A DNA stretch of 64,000 bases from Blastocatellia bacterium (GTDB lineage: Bacteria > Acidobacteriota > Blastocatellia > UBA7656): contig DATENM010000054.1 of NCBI GenBank assembly GCA_035275065.1, positions 248,001-312,000 of the forward strand, read 5' to 3'. The notes under the pieces are model-generated. The model worked only from the letters and a program-made list of their open reading frames with translations, did not search any database and was not told the DNA's origin. This document shows, piece after piece, positions 8,565 through 19,084 of this stretch (the stretch's first letter is position 1; every line of letters begins with the position of its first letter). Made by a program: the position numbers and the translations under genes.

Positions 8565-8694
8565 ATAAAAGTTTCGCGGATAAATAAATAAATCGCTGGC
8601 AAAAGAGCCGCCAAACGTGGTATTTTTATCAACTTTAGGGGCTTGCTGAATTCTTGTCTATAGCCCGCACGAACGTCATAATGCGGATAGCTGA

Positions 8695-10203
<1,509 letters not shown>

Positions 10204-10206
10204 TTT

Positions 10207-10243
10207 ATCTAACATTACACTAATAAGGGTTAAAATGTTAGAT
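10207..10243 (+). other. Intercistronic hairpin 1 between atpD and atpC
   Basis: A perfect 10-bp inverted repeat (ATCTAACATT and complement) with a 17-nt loop lies directly after the atpD stop. It is AT-rich and so fairly weak; it may modulate mRNA decay. Confidence 0.5.
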
Positions 10244-10257
10244 CAAGCGGAAAGGGG

Positions 10258-10281
10258 TTGGTGGCCAGAGCAGGCCACCAA
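10258..10281 (+). other. Intercistronic hairpin 2, just before the atpC ribosome binding site
   Basis: A perfect 9-bp GC-rich stem (TTGGTGGCC and complement) with a 6-nt loop ends 2 bp before the AGAGGCGG ribosome binding site of atpC. There is no T-run, so it is not a classic terminator. It could set the beta:epsilon ratio. Confidence 0.5.
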
Positions 10282-10297
10282 CTAGAGGCGGAAAAAT

Positions 10298-10714
10298 ATG
10301 CCAGATACCCTTCACCTGGAAGTGGCCATTCCGGAACGCAAAGTCTTTGAGGCGAACATAGACCGTGTAGAAGTCCCCGGTTTAGATGGTGAACTTGGCA
10401 TCCTGCCGGGCCATGCCGCCCTGATCTCGCAGCTCAAGCCAGCCGGGCTTCTCACTTATCATAGAGGCGATGAAAAAGGCGAAATTGCCATTAGCGATGG
10501 TTTTGTCGAAATCAGCGAGAACCGCGTAATCATTCTTGCCGACCGGGCTGCCCGACCGGAAGAAATAAATCTTACCGAAGCACTTAGACTAAAAGATTTG
10601 GCCGAACGTGAGCTGCAAAAAGCCCTCTCCGACCCGGATATGGATGTCAGCCGAGCGACCGTAGAACTTGAGCGGGCGTCAATCGCTCTCCAACTCGCTG
10701 AAAAATCACGCTGA
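10298..10714 (+). CDS. atpC: F0F1 ATP synthase subunit epsilon
   Basis: Epsilon is the central-stalk subunit that couples rotation and inhibits ATP hydrolysis. The N-terminal beta-sandwich contains the family signature P-G-x-x-G-E-L-G-I-L-P-G-H-A-A-L. The C-terminal helical hairpin (from about residue 90) is present, so the inhibitory domain is retained. Length (138 aa) is normal. It follows atpD by 94 bp with two hairpins between them. Confidence 0.95.
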   Translation: MPDTLHLEVAIPERKVFEANIDRVEVPGLDGELGILPGHAALISQLKPAGLLTYHRGDEKGEIAISDGFVEISENRVIILADRAARPEEINLTEALRLKDLAERELQKALSDPDMDVSRATVELERASIALQLAEKSR

Positions 10715-10815
10715 TCAAATAAACCTTTTAGTTTCAATAATTAACTACCTCTAGTGATGGACATCCGGCGTTTATTATAATATTCTGATTGGTCCGTTTT
10801 CCTACCAGGATTCGA

Positions 10816-10844
10816 TTGAAAAGCAGGCCTACCTGTGATACTGT
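10816..10844 (+). promoter_or_regulatory. Candidate sigma70 promoter upstream of dnaA
   Basis: TTGAAA (10816-10821) and TACTGT (10839-10844) are separated by 17 bp. It lies about 125 bp before the dnaA start. A TATAAT-containing AT-rich patch near 10776 is a second possible -10 element. Confidence 0.4.
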
Positions 10845-10968
10845 TTTCGAGTTTTGAAGGGGCGCTCCTTCATCGGAAAGAGCCAGAGAATGACCAGGGC
10901 ATGCCTAGGGCCTAGGTAAAAAGCAAAGGTCCTGGCAAAGTCCACCTCCAAATAGATTGTGTTCAACT

Positions 10969-12342
10969 ATGCAAGCCGACTTACTATCGTCAATTCTTTC
11001 CGCTATCTCGAAGCGGGTCAATCATCAGAGCTTTAATACCTGGTTCAAGCCAATCTCTAATGCAACGCGCGACGATTCGACAATTTATCTAAAAGTGCCG
11101 AATGAAATTTTTCGAGATTGGATCACTAATAATTATTTTGACGTGATCGAAGAATCGCTACAGGAATTGAATCTTGAGGATTACACGCTCGATTTTCTCG
11201 TCGAAGAACAGAAAACTCTAAATGGCAATGGCGATGGGACGACTTCGGCCATGCGGATTGCGCAGCAACCCGCTAAGGAGATTTCCAGTTTCGGCATCGC
11301 CAAGGTCATTGACCTTGAGCCCATTGAATTACCGCTTAATCCAAAGTACACCTTTGAAACCTTTGTCGTGGGCTCCTGCAATCAATTCGCCCATGCCGCC
11401 TCACTGGCTGTCGTTGATATGCCATCAAAAACTTACAATCCGCTTTATATTTATGGTGGCGTTGGGCTGGGCAAGACACATTTAATGCACGCCATCGGGC
11501 ATTCGATCAAAGTCAGAAATAGTAATCTGCGTTTGACTTATATCTCGTCCGAAAAATTCATGAACGAATTGATCAACGCCATTCGTTATGACAAAACCAT
11601 CACTTTTCGGGAGAAATATCGCAATATTGACGTCCTGCTAATGGACGACATTCAATTTCTGGCGGGCAAAGAGCGGACTCAGGAAGAGTTTTTTCACACC
11701 TTCAACGCGCTTTACGACGCCCAAAAACAGATCGTGATTTCGAGCGATTGCCCGCCGCGCGAGATTCCCACGCTCGAAGAGCGACTGCACTCCAGATTTG
11801 AATGGGGGCTGATCGCCGACATTCAACCGCCCGACCTGGAGACCAAGGTTGCCATCCTCAAGCGCAAGGCAGAGTTGGAAAAGATTGACTTGCCGGATAA
11901 TGTTGCGCTGTTTATCGCCAGCAAAATTAAATCGAATATTCGTGAGCTTGAAGGATCACTGGTCAGACTCGTCGCCTACGCCTCGCTTAAGGGCCTGCCA
12001 ATTGGCATTGAGCTGGCGCAGGATGTCTTAAAGAACATCATTGAAGAAGACTCGGACGGTATTACGATTGAATTGATTCAAAAGAAGGTCGCCAGTCATT
12101 ATGGATTAAAGGTCAGCGACCTGAAATCGAAAAACAACTCCCGCAACATTGCCGGCCCGCGGCAGGTGGCGATGTACTTATGCAAGACTTTAACCAAGTC
12201 GAGCCTGCCGGAGATTGGCCGCGAGTTCGGCGGCAAGCACCATACGACCGTCCTGCACAGCATTAACAAAATTGCAGAGCTTTATGAGAGGGACACGGTT
12301 TTCCACAAGCTTATCAACAGCTTTATTGCTGAATTGAAATAA
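10969..12342 (+). CDS. dnaA: Chromosomal replication initiator DnaA
   Basis: DnaA binds DnaA boxes in oriC, forms an ATP-dependent filament and melts the origin. All four domains are present: the short N-terminal helicase-loading domain (from L-L-S-S-I-L-S-A-I), a linker, the AAA+ domain with P-loop G-G-V-G-L-G-K-T at about 163-170 and Walker [10 protein letters not shown], and the C-terminal DNA-binding domain with the signature [16 protein letters not shown] prefer the ATG at 10969 (457 aa); an in-frame TTG at 10957 would add four residues. No good Shine-Dalgarno is visible for either. oriC follows directly. Confidence 0.97.
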   Translation: MQADLLSSILSAISKRVNHQSFNTWFKPISNATRDDSTIYLKVPNEIFRDWITNNYFDVIEESLQELNLEDYTLDFLVEEQKTLNGNGDGTTSAMRIAQQPAKEISSFGIAKVIDLEPIELPLNPKYTFETFVVGSCNQFAHAASLAVVDMPSKTYNPLYIYGGVGLGKTHLMHAIGHSIKVRNSNLRLTYISSEKFMNELINAIRYDKTITFREKYRNIDVLLMDDIQFLAGKERTQEEFFHTFNALYDAQKQIVISSDCPPREIPTLEERLHSRFEWGLIADIQPPDLETKVAILKRKAELEKIDLPDNVALFIASKIKSNIRELEGSLVRLVAYASLKGLPIGIELAQDVLKNIIEEDSDGITIELIQKKVASHYGLKVSDLKSKNNSRNIAGPRQVAMYLCKTLTKSSLPEIGREFGGKHHTTVLHSINKIAELYERDTVFHKLINSFIAELK

Positions 12343-12611
12343 CTTAGATACTTTTTCCACATGAGCAGGTTGTGGAGCCCTTGTGGAACCTGTTGAAAAC
12401 TGTTGAAGTTACGAAAAGGGTCCACAGGGCATCGGGTTTTTGCACAGGTTTTGCACAGCGTTTTGCACAGCCATTTTTCGCTCTTTGCCATTAATTTTCA
12501 AGCATTTGCACTAGGGGTTCCACTTTTCCACAGGCCCTACTACTACTACTAGATCATGACATGATTTGAAAAACTAGAAATACTAGTAAAAGGCCAGAAT
12601 CGAGGTGAATA
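12343..12611 (+). other. Replication origin oriC between dnaA and dnaN
   Basis: This 269-bp gap holds a cluster of DnaA-box-like 9-mers. TTTTCCACA occurs at 12353-12361 and 12524-12532. TTTTGCACA occurs at 12438, 12449 and 12461, spaced 11 and 12 bp. TGTGGA-containing boxes on the other strand lie near 12371 and 12382, and a GTCCACA core near 12420. The last TTTTCCACA is followed by a short GC cluster (GGCCC) and then CTA repeated five times (12537-12551), which is the DnaA-trio arrangement of the bacterial origin unwinding element. An AT-rich stretch follows up to dnaN. Known DnaA biology assigns the function; the sequence shows the arrangement directly. Confidence 0.92.
12524..12552 (+). 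promoter_or_regulatory. Basal origin unwinding module: DnaA box, GC cluster, DnaA-trios
   Basis: TTTTCCACA is followed by GGCC and by five CTA trinucleotides ending in G. Read on the other strand the trios are 5'-TAG-3' repeats, the element on which DnaA filaments extend along single-stranded DNA. From memory, the order and spacing closely match the Bacillus subtilis incC-type origin. Confidence 0.85.
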
Positions 12612-13721
12612 ATGCGTTTCAGTTTGAGTAAAGCATCGCTGCTGAGAGAATTGAATCTTTTACAAGGCGTCGTAGAGAAGAAGAACACTATTCCGATCCT
12701 TTCAAATGTCCTTATAGAGACGCTGGGCGAATCGCTGGTTTCGCTGATCGCTACAGACCTGGATGTGTCGCTGCAAACCGAGTGCGCGGCGGATGTCAGC
12801 CATCCCGGAGCCATTGTCTTGCAGGCGAGGAAACTCTTCGACATCGTTCGCAACTTGCCCGAGGCGGAGATCCATTTCTCTAAAGAGGATAACGACTGGG
12901 TGCGGATCAGTTGCGGAGCCGCCGAGTTTCGTATCGTCGGTCAAGCCAAAGAGCATTTCCCGTCCACACCGGGGCTGAAAGAAGGCGGCCAGATGATTCC
13001 GGCCAATGCGCTGCACGATTTGATCAGCCGAACGATTTACGCCATTACGCAGGAAGAGTCGCGCTATGCCCTCAACGGCGCCTTGTTGTTGCTGGCCGAC
13101 GGTAAGTTACAGATGGTTGCGACCGATGGCCACCGCCTGGCGCTGGCCGCCTTTACCCTGGAAGGCACGACCGACGAACAGGTGCGCGTGATCATTCCTA
13201 AGAAAGCGCTTGGCGAATTGCTCAAGCTGACCGCAGGCGCCGAGGGCGCTCTCGTTTTCGCCAAGGATGAAAATCATCTTTACTTCAAGCTGGATCAGCG
13301 GCTGCTGACTTCGCGCATGCTGGCGGGCCAGTTCCCGAATTACGATCTGGTACTGCCCAAGAACAACGATAAGCTCATCCCACTGAACACCGAACGTTTT
13401 GCGCAGGCGATTCGTCGCGCCGCCTTGATGGCCGACGAGCGCAGCCACGGCATCAAGCTTGAGCTGAGCAGCGGCAAGATCAACCTGACCGCGCAGAGCG
13501 CTGACGTGGGCGAAGCGAAAGACGTCCTGCCGGTGGATTACAACGGCGAGACCGTCAGCATCGGCTTCAATGCGCAATACATCTCGGACTTTCTCGGCGT
13601 CGTCGGCACCGAGCAGATCACCCTGGAAATCAAGGATGAGCAGAGTCCGGCCTTGCTCAAACCGTCAGGTGACGGGCAATATGATTATCGTTATGTGGTC
13701 ATGCCCATGCGGCTGATCTAA
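12612..13721 (+). CDS. dnaN: DNA polymerase III subunit beta (sliding clamp)
   Basis: DnaN is the ring-shaped processivity clamp of the replicative polymerase. At 369 aa it has three repeated clamp folds. The N-terminus (M-R-F-S-L-S-K-A-S-L-L-R-E-L-N) and the segments R-Y-A-L-N-G-A-L and A-T-D-G-H-R-L-A-L-A match the family. The C-terminus Y-R-Y-V-V-M-P-M-R-L-I forms the protein-binding pocket region. GAGGTGAAT precedes the ATG. The position directly after oriC is the standard dnaA-oriC-dnaN order. Confidence 0.97.
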   Translation: MRFSLSKASLLRELNLLQGVVEKKNTIPILSNVLIETLGESLVSLIATDLDVSLQTECAADVSHPGAIVLQARKLFDIVRNLPEAEIHFSKEDNDWVRISCGAAEFRIVGQAKEHFPSTPGLKEGGQMIPANALHDLISRTIYAITQEESRYALNGALLLLADGKLQMVATDGHRLALAAFTLEGTTDEQVRVIIPKKALGELLKLTAGAEGALVFAKDENHLYFKLDQRLLTSRMLAGQFPNYDLVLPKNNDKLIPLNTERFAQAIRRAALMADERSHGIKLELSSGKINLTAQSADVGEAKDVLPVDYNGETVSIGFNAQYISDFLGVVGTEQITLEIKDEQSPALLKPSGDGQYDYRYVVMPMRLI

Positions 13722-13768
13722 ATTCTCAGCGATTTCGGGGTTGTGGCGCGCCGAAGGGTTCCCAGCCT

Positions 13769-14479
13769 ATGCCGAACCTTCACGAGAAGCGGGTTCTCAT
13801 CGTTGACGACAATAAGTCGATTCGCACGACGGTCGTAGACTACCTGCGCAGCAAAGGGTATGAGGTCATTGAAGCCGCCGATGGCATTCAGGGCCTCGAC
13901 AAAGGGCTGTCAACGGCGCCGAGTCTGATTATCCTTGACGTTGTTATGCCCGGCATAGACGGCTTCAAGCTATGCCAGTTGTTTCGCGAGAAGGGCGTGA
14001 CCGTGCCCATCATCATGCTGACCGAGAAGGCGACGATTGAAGATAAAGTCACCGGCTTCTCGTTCGGTGCCGATGATTATCTGGCGAAGCCCTTCAGTCC
14101 ACTCGAACTTGAATTACGCATTCAGGCATTGTTGCGCCGTACCACCGGCGAGGCGCCGCCGCCGCCCGAAGCGAAGGTGCTCAAGCATGGTGAGCTTGAG
14201 ATCGATCTGGAGCGCCACACCGTTAAAGAGGGCGACCGGGAGATCGGCCTGACGCCGATTGAGTTCAACATCCTCAAGCTGCTGGCCTCAAATCCCGGCT
14301 ATGTCTACTCGCGCAACGACCTGCTCAGCGTCATCTGGGATACGGCATACGAAGGCTACAAGCGCAACATCGATCCGCACGTCAACCGGCTGAGGACGAA
14401 GCTCGAATTAAACCCGAAGCAGCCGAAGTACATTCTCACTGTTTGGGGCATCGGCTATAAGTTCAACGAGAGCCTTTAG
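13769..14479 (+). CDS. OmpR/PhoB-family response regulator
   Basis: The protein has an N-terminal receiver with the acidic pair D13-D14, the phosphoacceptor D57 in I-I-L-D-V-V-M-P-G, T85 and K107, so it should be phosphorylatable. After a Pro-rich linker comes a winged-helix DNA-binding domain of the OmpR type (from about 140, ending in I-L-T-V-W-G-I-G-Y-K-F). No cognate histidine kinase lies next to it, so it is an orphan in this window. It starts 47 bp after dnaN. The target genes are unknown. Confidence 0.9.
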   Translation: MPNLHEKRVLIVDDNKSIRTTVVDYLRSKGYEVIEAADGIQGLDKGLSTAPSLIILDVVMPGIDGFKLCQLFREKGVTVPIIMLTEKATIEDKVTGFSFGADDYLAKPFSPLELELRIQALLRRTTGEAPPPPEAKVLKHGELEIDLERHTVKEGDREIGLTPIEFNILKLLASNPGYVYSRNDLLSVIWDTAYEGYKRNIDPHVNRLRTKLELNPKQPKYILTVWGIGYKFNESL

Positions 14480-14499
14480 CCGGAGCCGATATGGCCGGG

Positions 14500-14525
14500 T
14501 TCGGGCACCGACGACGAGTGCCGAA
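14500..14525. terminator. Weak hairpin after the response regulator gene
   Basis: TTCGGGCAC and GTGCCGAA pair with one bulged G around a 9-nt loop. No T-run follows. Confidence 0.35.
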
Positions 14526-14635
14526 GCTGACTCGTTCCAGCCGCCTCACATTCAGCGCTCTCTGGATAGTTGCCAAGTTGATGCTCCCTGCCTGATACGC
14601 TATCCTTTTAGGAGATCGAAACTGGCGAGCAGTAT

Positions 14636-15619
14636 ATGCATGATCTGATTATTGTTGGCAGCGGCCCGGCAGGCTTATCGGCAGCCCTGGCCGCCAGAGG
14701 TTATCAACTTGATTGCCTGGTCCTTGAGCGCGGCGTGATCGGCGAAACGGTTTATCACTTTCCGATTGCCAGACCGTTGTTTTCGACCTCGAACGAAGTT
14801 GAGCTTGAAGCCGGCGCATTGCCACGAGATCGCAAGCCGACGCGCGAGGAGGTGCTGGCGCATTACACGCACCTGGTGATCCGCGAGCAACTCAACCTTC
14901 ACACCGGCGAAGCGGTCGAAGCGATTCAGCGCATCGGCGAGGGCTTTGTCGTGCATACAGCGGCTGATGGCTATCACAGCCGCGCCGTGCTGGTCGCTAC
15001 GGGCGGCTTTGGCCGCCAGCGCAAGCTGAACATCCCCGGCGAATGCCCGGAGCGCGTCTCCTACCAGTTTTCAGAAGCGCACCCGTTTGCGCTCAAGCGT
15101 GTGCTGGTCGTCGGTGGCGGGAACTCAGCCGCCGAAGCCGCCTTGTTTCTCGTAGACGCCGGCGCCCATGTGACATTGGCCATTCGCCGTCCCGCGCTCG
15201 ACGCGCCTTCGCTCATGAGCGCCGCCAAGATCAAGCCCTGGGTGCGCGAGCCGCTTGAGCGCGCGCAGGCCGAAAGTCGTCTCGACATTCTCACCTCATC
15301 CGAAGTGGTCGAGATATTGCCTGATTCGGCCTTGTTGCAAATCCTCGACGGCGAAGCGCCGCGGCTGGTCCAGGTGCCGTGCGATCACCTGTTCGCCTTG
15401 ATCGGCGCTGATCCGGATGTGCGCCTCCTCGAAGAAGCCGGGGCGGCCATTGCTGCCGACGGTCGGCCAGTCTATTCAGAGGATTTCGAAACGACGATTC
15501 CCGGTCTCTTCGTCGCGGGCCACCTGACCAGAGAGTTGCACATGAAAAAGGCCATCGAAGTCGGGAGCTTAGTCGTGAAGTACATTACGAATCGTCTTCT
15601 TGAGCCGGCTGCGGTTTGA
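14636..15619 (+). CDS. YpdA-like FAD/NAD(P)-dependent oxidoreductase
   Basis: This two-dinucleotide-binding flavoprotein has an FAD motif G8-S-G-P-A-G13 and a second Rossmann motif (V-V-G-G-G-N-S-A-A-E-A-A) near residue 160. It lacks the CxxC redox pair of thioredoxin reductase. The segment Y-H-F-P-x-A-R-P-L-F-S-T-S-N-E-V-E-L and the following K-P-T-R-E-E-V-L-A-H-Y are the kind seen in YpdA proteins, which reduce bacillithiol disulfide with NADPH. Length (327 aa) fits. No bacillithiol synthesis genes are in the window, so the substrate is inferred only from family resemblance. A gamma of the thioredoxin reductase/ferredoxin reductase family is an alternative. Confidence 0.75.
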   Translation: MHDLIIVGSGPAGLSAALAARGYQLDCLVLERGVIGETVYHFPIARPLFSTSNEVELEAGALPRDRKPTREEVLAHYTHLVIREQLNLHTGEAVEAIQRIGEGFVVHTAADGYHSRAVLVATGGFGRQRKLNIPGECPERVSYQFSEAHPFALKRVLVVGGGNSAAEAALFLVDAGAHVTLAIRRPALDAPSLMSAAKIKPWVREPLERAQAESRLDILTSSEVVEILPDSALLQILDGEAPRLVQVPCDHLFALIGADPDVRLLEEAGAAIAADGRPVYSEDFETTIPGLFVAGHLTRELHMKKAIEVGSLVVKYITNRLLEPAAV

Positions 15620-15663
15620 GCCGGCGAAAGGCGTGGCCGTCGAGCCGCCAGTAGCGAAACACG

Positions 15664-17451
15664 ATGTTGTCTAGCGAAGAACAATCAGCCAAGCGCGAAG
15701 TTGTCGAGACCGGTGCGAAAGCGGTCGCCGTCGGGGAAGGCCCTGTGGCTGGCACCCTGACGTCCGCGACGGCAACAGGCGCGGCGAGCCCTGTGCGAAG
15801 CAGGCGCGGCAGGACATGGCAACTTGGCTCGCGCTGGTGGATGCTGGCAGCGGGCTCGGCGCTGTTGCTGACGATGCTCACAATAGCCGCCGTTTATCTG
15901 CTGACCAGAAAACCTTCGACCATCGATCAGTTGATTATTTTAACCGTGCCTTCGGGCGCTAACGTCAAGCTCGATTCTAAAGATTACGGTCACACACCGG
16001 TCAAGCTGGAGCAACTGGTCGCCGGCACTTACACGCTGACGATTGAGAAAGAAAACTTCGAGCCGGTGACGGATCAGATTACGATCAACGATACGCAGAC
16101 GCTGGAGTATAAGCTGAAAGTCTTGCCTTCGCCCGACGCCGTTGGCTCGTCCGAAGAAGTCATCAGAAGATTTCAAGATCGGGCGAACGAAGCACTGGCG
16201 CGCAATCAATACCTCATTCCTTATCTAGACAGCGCCTTTTATTTCGCGCAACAGATTGAACGGCTAGATGGGTCTAATGCGTTTGCTGCCGAGCTCTTTG
16301 AGCGCGTGCGCCGAACTGAGCTGCAAAACGCGCGTGAAGCCACCAACAGCAGCGACTTTGGCAAAGCCCGCGAGATCTATGATGCGTTGAGCGAGAAATA
16401 TCCCGATAACGAAGAAGTGCGCGCTGCCGTCGCCAAGTTCGAGAATCAAATCTCGCAGCACCGCGGCGAAGTCGGTGATCTGGTAAAGAAAGCGACAGAC
16501 GCTTTACAGGCCGGCAGCCTGGTCGAGCCGGAGCGCGCCAGTGCTTACTATTATGCGAGACGGGCGCTGGCCATTGACCGGCAGAACGCGCAGGCGCGCG
16601 CCGTTTTCACTCAGATCAAAACGACACTGACGGCGCGGGCCGAAGACGCCGACCGTCGCGGCGATGCGGATGCGGCGATCAAACAGTTCAAACGTCTCAC
16701 GCAGCTCTTCCCGGATGACAAGGCTTTGCGTCAGCAGGCCCGCGACATGGAGGCCCAACACGCGGCGGAGATTGCCAGGCAGAACGACGCCGGCGCGCGC
16801 CGTGTGCAAGGACTCGACGCCTATGGTCGCGGCGAGTTTACCGCGGCGATTGCCGACCTTGAATTCGCAGTGGCCCACAACCGTGCGACCCCTGACGTTA
16901 TCTTTGCGCTGGCCTACTCGTACATGAAGGGTGGCCATCTCGATCAAGCGGCCTCTTATTTCGGAAAGATTCAACCGTCGGGCGATGATCAGTACCGCTC
17001 AGCCATCGCCGCGCTCGGTGACATCGCGCGCGAGCGCGGCGATTATGCCGGGGCGCTCGAAAAATACAAGCAGGCGAAACAACTCGGCGGCAGCGCGCTT
17101 TATTCAATTGCCAAGCTTGACGACCGCATCGAGCAGATTGAAAAGCGCGAGCGCGCCAAGGCCGCCGAGCCTGTGCCCATCACGATACGCGCCAAACACA
17201 TGCATGGCGGACTGATGGGCGGCTCGTGCAGCGGCACGCTGATGATCGGCACGACCGGCGTGCGCTACGAAGGCGGCGAGCACACGTTCTCGGCGAACCT
17301 GCTGTCGGCCGGCGTGCGCATCGCCAAGGATGAAATGGTGGTCAAGTTCCAGGACAAGAACGAAAAGTTCAAAGTGCCGCGCGCCGACGCCGAACGCTTC
17401 AATGAGGCCCTCTCGCGCTTCCAGCAATTCTACTCGCCGGCCAATAAATAA
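15664..17451 (+). CDS. Membrane-anchored PEGA and TPR domain protein
   Basis: Order of parts: a cytoplasmic Ser/Ala-rich segment (1-55), one transmembrane helix (about 59-81), a PEGA domain (about 92-155, with V-P-S-G-A-N-V-K-L-D and G-x-T-P-V-K-L), a long set of tetratricopeptide-like helical repeats (about 165-510), and a C-terminal beta domain of about 85 residues starting I-T-I-R-A-K-H-M-H-G-G. The last part has the look of a PH-like lipid or protein binding fold (G-T-T-G-V-R-Y-E, F-K-V-P-R). The topology places the PEGA/TPR part in the periplasm. It may scaffold an envelope complex. No specific function can be given. Confidence 0.8.
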   Translation: MLSSEEQSAKREVVETGAKAVAVGEGPVAGTLTSATATGAASPVRSRRGRTWQLGSRWWMLAAGSALLLTMLTIAAVYLLTRKPSTIDQLIILTVPSGANVKLDSKDYGHTPVKLEQLVAGTYTLTIEKENFEPVTDQITINDTQTLEYKLKVLPSPDAVGSSEEVIRRFQDRANEALARNQYLIPYLDSAFYFAQQIERLDGSNAFAAELFERVRRTELQNAREATNSSDFGKAREIYDALSEKYPDNEEVRAAVAKFENQISQHRGEVGDLVKKATDALQAGSLVEPERASAYYYARRALAIDRQNAQARAVFTQIKTTLTARAEDADRRGDADAAIKQFKRLTQLFPDDKALRQQARDMEAQHAAEIARQNDAGARRVQGLDAYGRGEFTAAIADLEFAVAHNRATPDVIFALAYSYMKGGHLDQAASYFGKIQPSGDDQYRSAIAALGDIARERGDYAGALEKYKQAKQLGGSALYSIAKLDDRIEQIEKRERAKAAEPVPITIRAKHMHGGLMGGSCSGTLMIGTTGVRYEGGEHTFSANLLSAGVRIAKDEMVVKFQDKNEKFKVPRADAERFNEALSRFQQFYSPANK

Positions 17452-17593
17452 ACGCTCAACGGCGAAAAACTACCTGAGCAGGGAATTGAATTAGAATTTT
17501 TTTATAGTATAGTCGCAGGTGTCACTGCTTCGAGGTGACGAACGAGCGAAATCGAACGAGGCGCTCAAGCTTCCGTATAATAAAAATAACCGA

Positions 17594-18898
17594 TCACGCC
17601 CCGTTCCCTTCGCTTGCATGTTCATCGGCGAGTTGCGCCATTGCCTCGCTGACCTCGATGGGGAAACAGACGCGGTCAATGCGATAGCCGCGCATGCCGC
17701 GCACGACTTCCGACACTTCGCTGATCTCGCGAATCTCAGGGCGCGGCCAGCCCGATTCAATGTAAATCAAACTCTTAGGATCAACGCCCACCGGCGAATA
17801 ATAGCCGTAATAGGGCACGTCCCCGGCGCGATCCAGCACCAAATAGTAAGCCGGATCGAAGCCCGCGCCGCGCACGACGGTTTCCGCGCACTCCCAGAAG
17901 CGTCTGGCTTCGTCACCGACAAATTCCAGATCAATCGTCTTGAAGAGCTTGCGGTCGATGAAGCGCGCCGCGAGGTCGGCGAGAATCGCATCCCGGTCGC
18001 GCGTCCACTGCTTCAGATGAAAGGTCAGGTCGGTGTCATCCATCTGCAAGTATTCGCGCGTCGTCACCGGCTCGCCGAGCAGCATCTTCTCAAAGGCCGA
18101 GCCGCGCATGCGAAACTGCAATTGGTCCTGCTCGATCAACTCTCTGGCGCGCGTCAGCGTCGAGACCAACACGGCTTCAGCGGATCGCAGGGTGCGGTGA
18201 AAATAGACTTGCCGGAACATGTAATAGCGCGCCTGCAAATACTCTTCGACGGCGTACAGCCCTTTCGCTTCGACGTAGACGCGATCCGACGCGTCGTCAA
18301 TCTTGAGCGCGTGCAGCACCCATTCCAGATCATAGATGCCATACTTCGCGCCCGTCATCAGGCTATCACGCAGCAGATAATCCATGCGGTCACAATCGAG
18401 CTGTGACGACACCAACTGGGTAACGTAGGCCGGCGAGTAGTTGTGCTTGTAGAGCGCCGCGAGCTGTTCGGGAAGCTGCGCTTGATAAGCGCGAAGCAGG
18501 CGATTGACTTCGGTGCTGTCGTCCTGAACGATGCGGCAGGTCCAGTCTTCGTGATGAAAGCCGAAGACCTTTTCCATGACGTGCGAGAAGGGGCCGTGGC
18601 CGAGGTCGTGCAGCAGAGCGCCGGCGCGACCAACGATGCGCGCTTCTTCGCTGATCGAATGATGCGCGCCGAGCAGGTTCAGGGCGCGCGTCATTAAATG
18701 CATCACGCCAATCGAGTGTGTGAAGCGGCTATGCTCGGCACCCTGATAGGTGAACAGCGCGATGCCGAGCTGCTTGATGCGGCGCAGGCGTTGAAACTCG
18801 GCTGAATCGATCAGCGCGACGATCAAGCGGTCGTCTTCGAGCGATTCGTCGAGCGCGATGATATTGTGAAGGGGATCGCGATAATTCCGCTGCGGCAA
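17594..18898 (-). CDS. HD-domain phosphohydrolase (dGTPase/SAMHD1-like)
   Basis: The N-terminus R-D-P-L-H-N-I-I and the segment R-L-R-R-I-K-Q-L-G are typical of the COG1078 HD proteins. The metal-binding HD motif is intact: H61, H97-D98 in [12 protein letters not shown], and a later aspartate in [12 protein letters not shown]. Relatives hydrolyse dNTPs or related nucleotides. At 434 aa the length is normal. The start is TTG at 18898 with GAGG 6 nt upstream. It is convergent with the PEGA/TPR gene. The substrate is not predictable from sequence. Confidence 0.85.
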   Translation of the reverse strand: MPQRNYRDPLHNIIALDESLEDDRLIVALIDSAEFQRLRRIKQLGIALFTYQGAEHSRFTHSIGVMHLMTRALNLLGAHHSISEEARIVGRAGALLHDLGHGPFSHVMEKVFGFHHEDWTCRIVQDDSTEVNRLLRAYQAQLPEQLAALYKHNYSPAYVTQLVSSQLDCDRMDYLLRDSLMTGAKYGIYDLEWVLHALKIDDASDRVYVEAKGLYAVEEYLQARYYMFRQVYFHRTLRSAEAVLVSTLTRARELIEQDQLQFRMRGSAFEKMLLGEPVTTREYLQMDDTDLTFHLKQWTRDRDAILADLAARFIDRKLFKTIDLEFVGDEARRFWECAETVVRGAGFDPAYYLVLDRAGDVPYYGYYSPVGVDPKSLIYIESGWPRPEIREISEVSEVVRGMRGYRIDRVCFPIEVSEAMAQLADEHASEGNGA

Positions 18899-18984
18899 CG
18901 CGCACCTCTGTCGGGCTATGATGGTCGCTCCACGCGGATACTATCATAGCTCATGCGCGAGGCGCAGGGAACGCTTGCCGGAAG

Positions 18985-19079
18985 GCGTGCTGACTTTCCT
19001 TGCGCGAATCACCGAAGCCGTGAGCAATCCCGCTGAACCCACACGGCCACCAGTGCTCGCGCAAGGAAAGTCGGCACGC
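18985..19079. repeat. Long-spaced 23-bp inverted repeat after the permease gene
   Basis: Arms at 18985-19007 and 19057-19079 (GCGTGCYGACTTTCCTTGCGCGA and complement) match at 22 of 23 positions. The spacer is 49 nt. It begins 6 bp after the minus-strand permease stop. It could act as a terminator, but the long loop and lack of U-tract fit a palindromic mobile remnant as well. Confidence 0.65.
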
Positions 19080-19084
19080 TTCGC

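Noticed and set aside
17519..18406. Long plus-strand open frame (295 codons)
   Set aside because: It is antisense to the HD phosphohydrolase, has no recognisable protein features and is explained by GC-rich codon use of the real gene.
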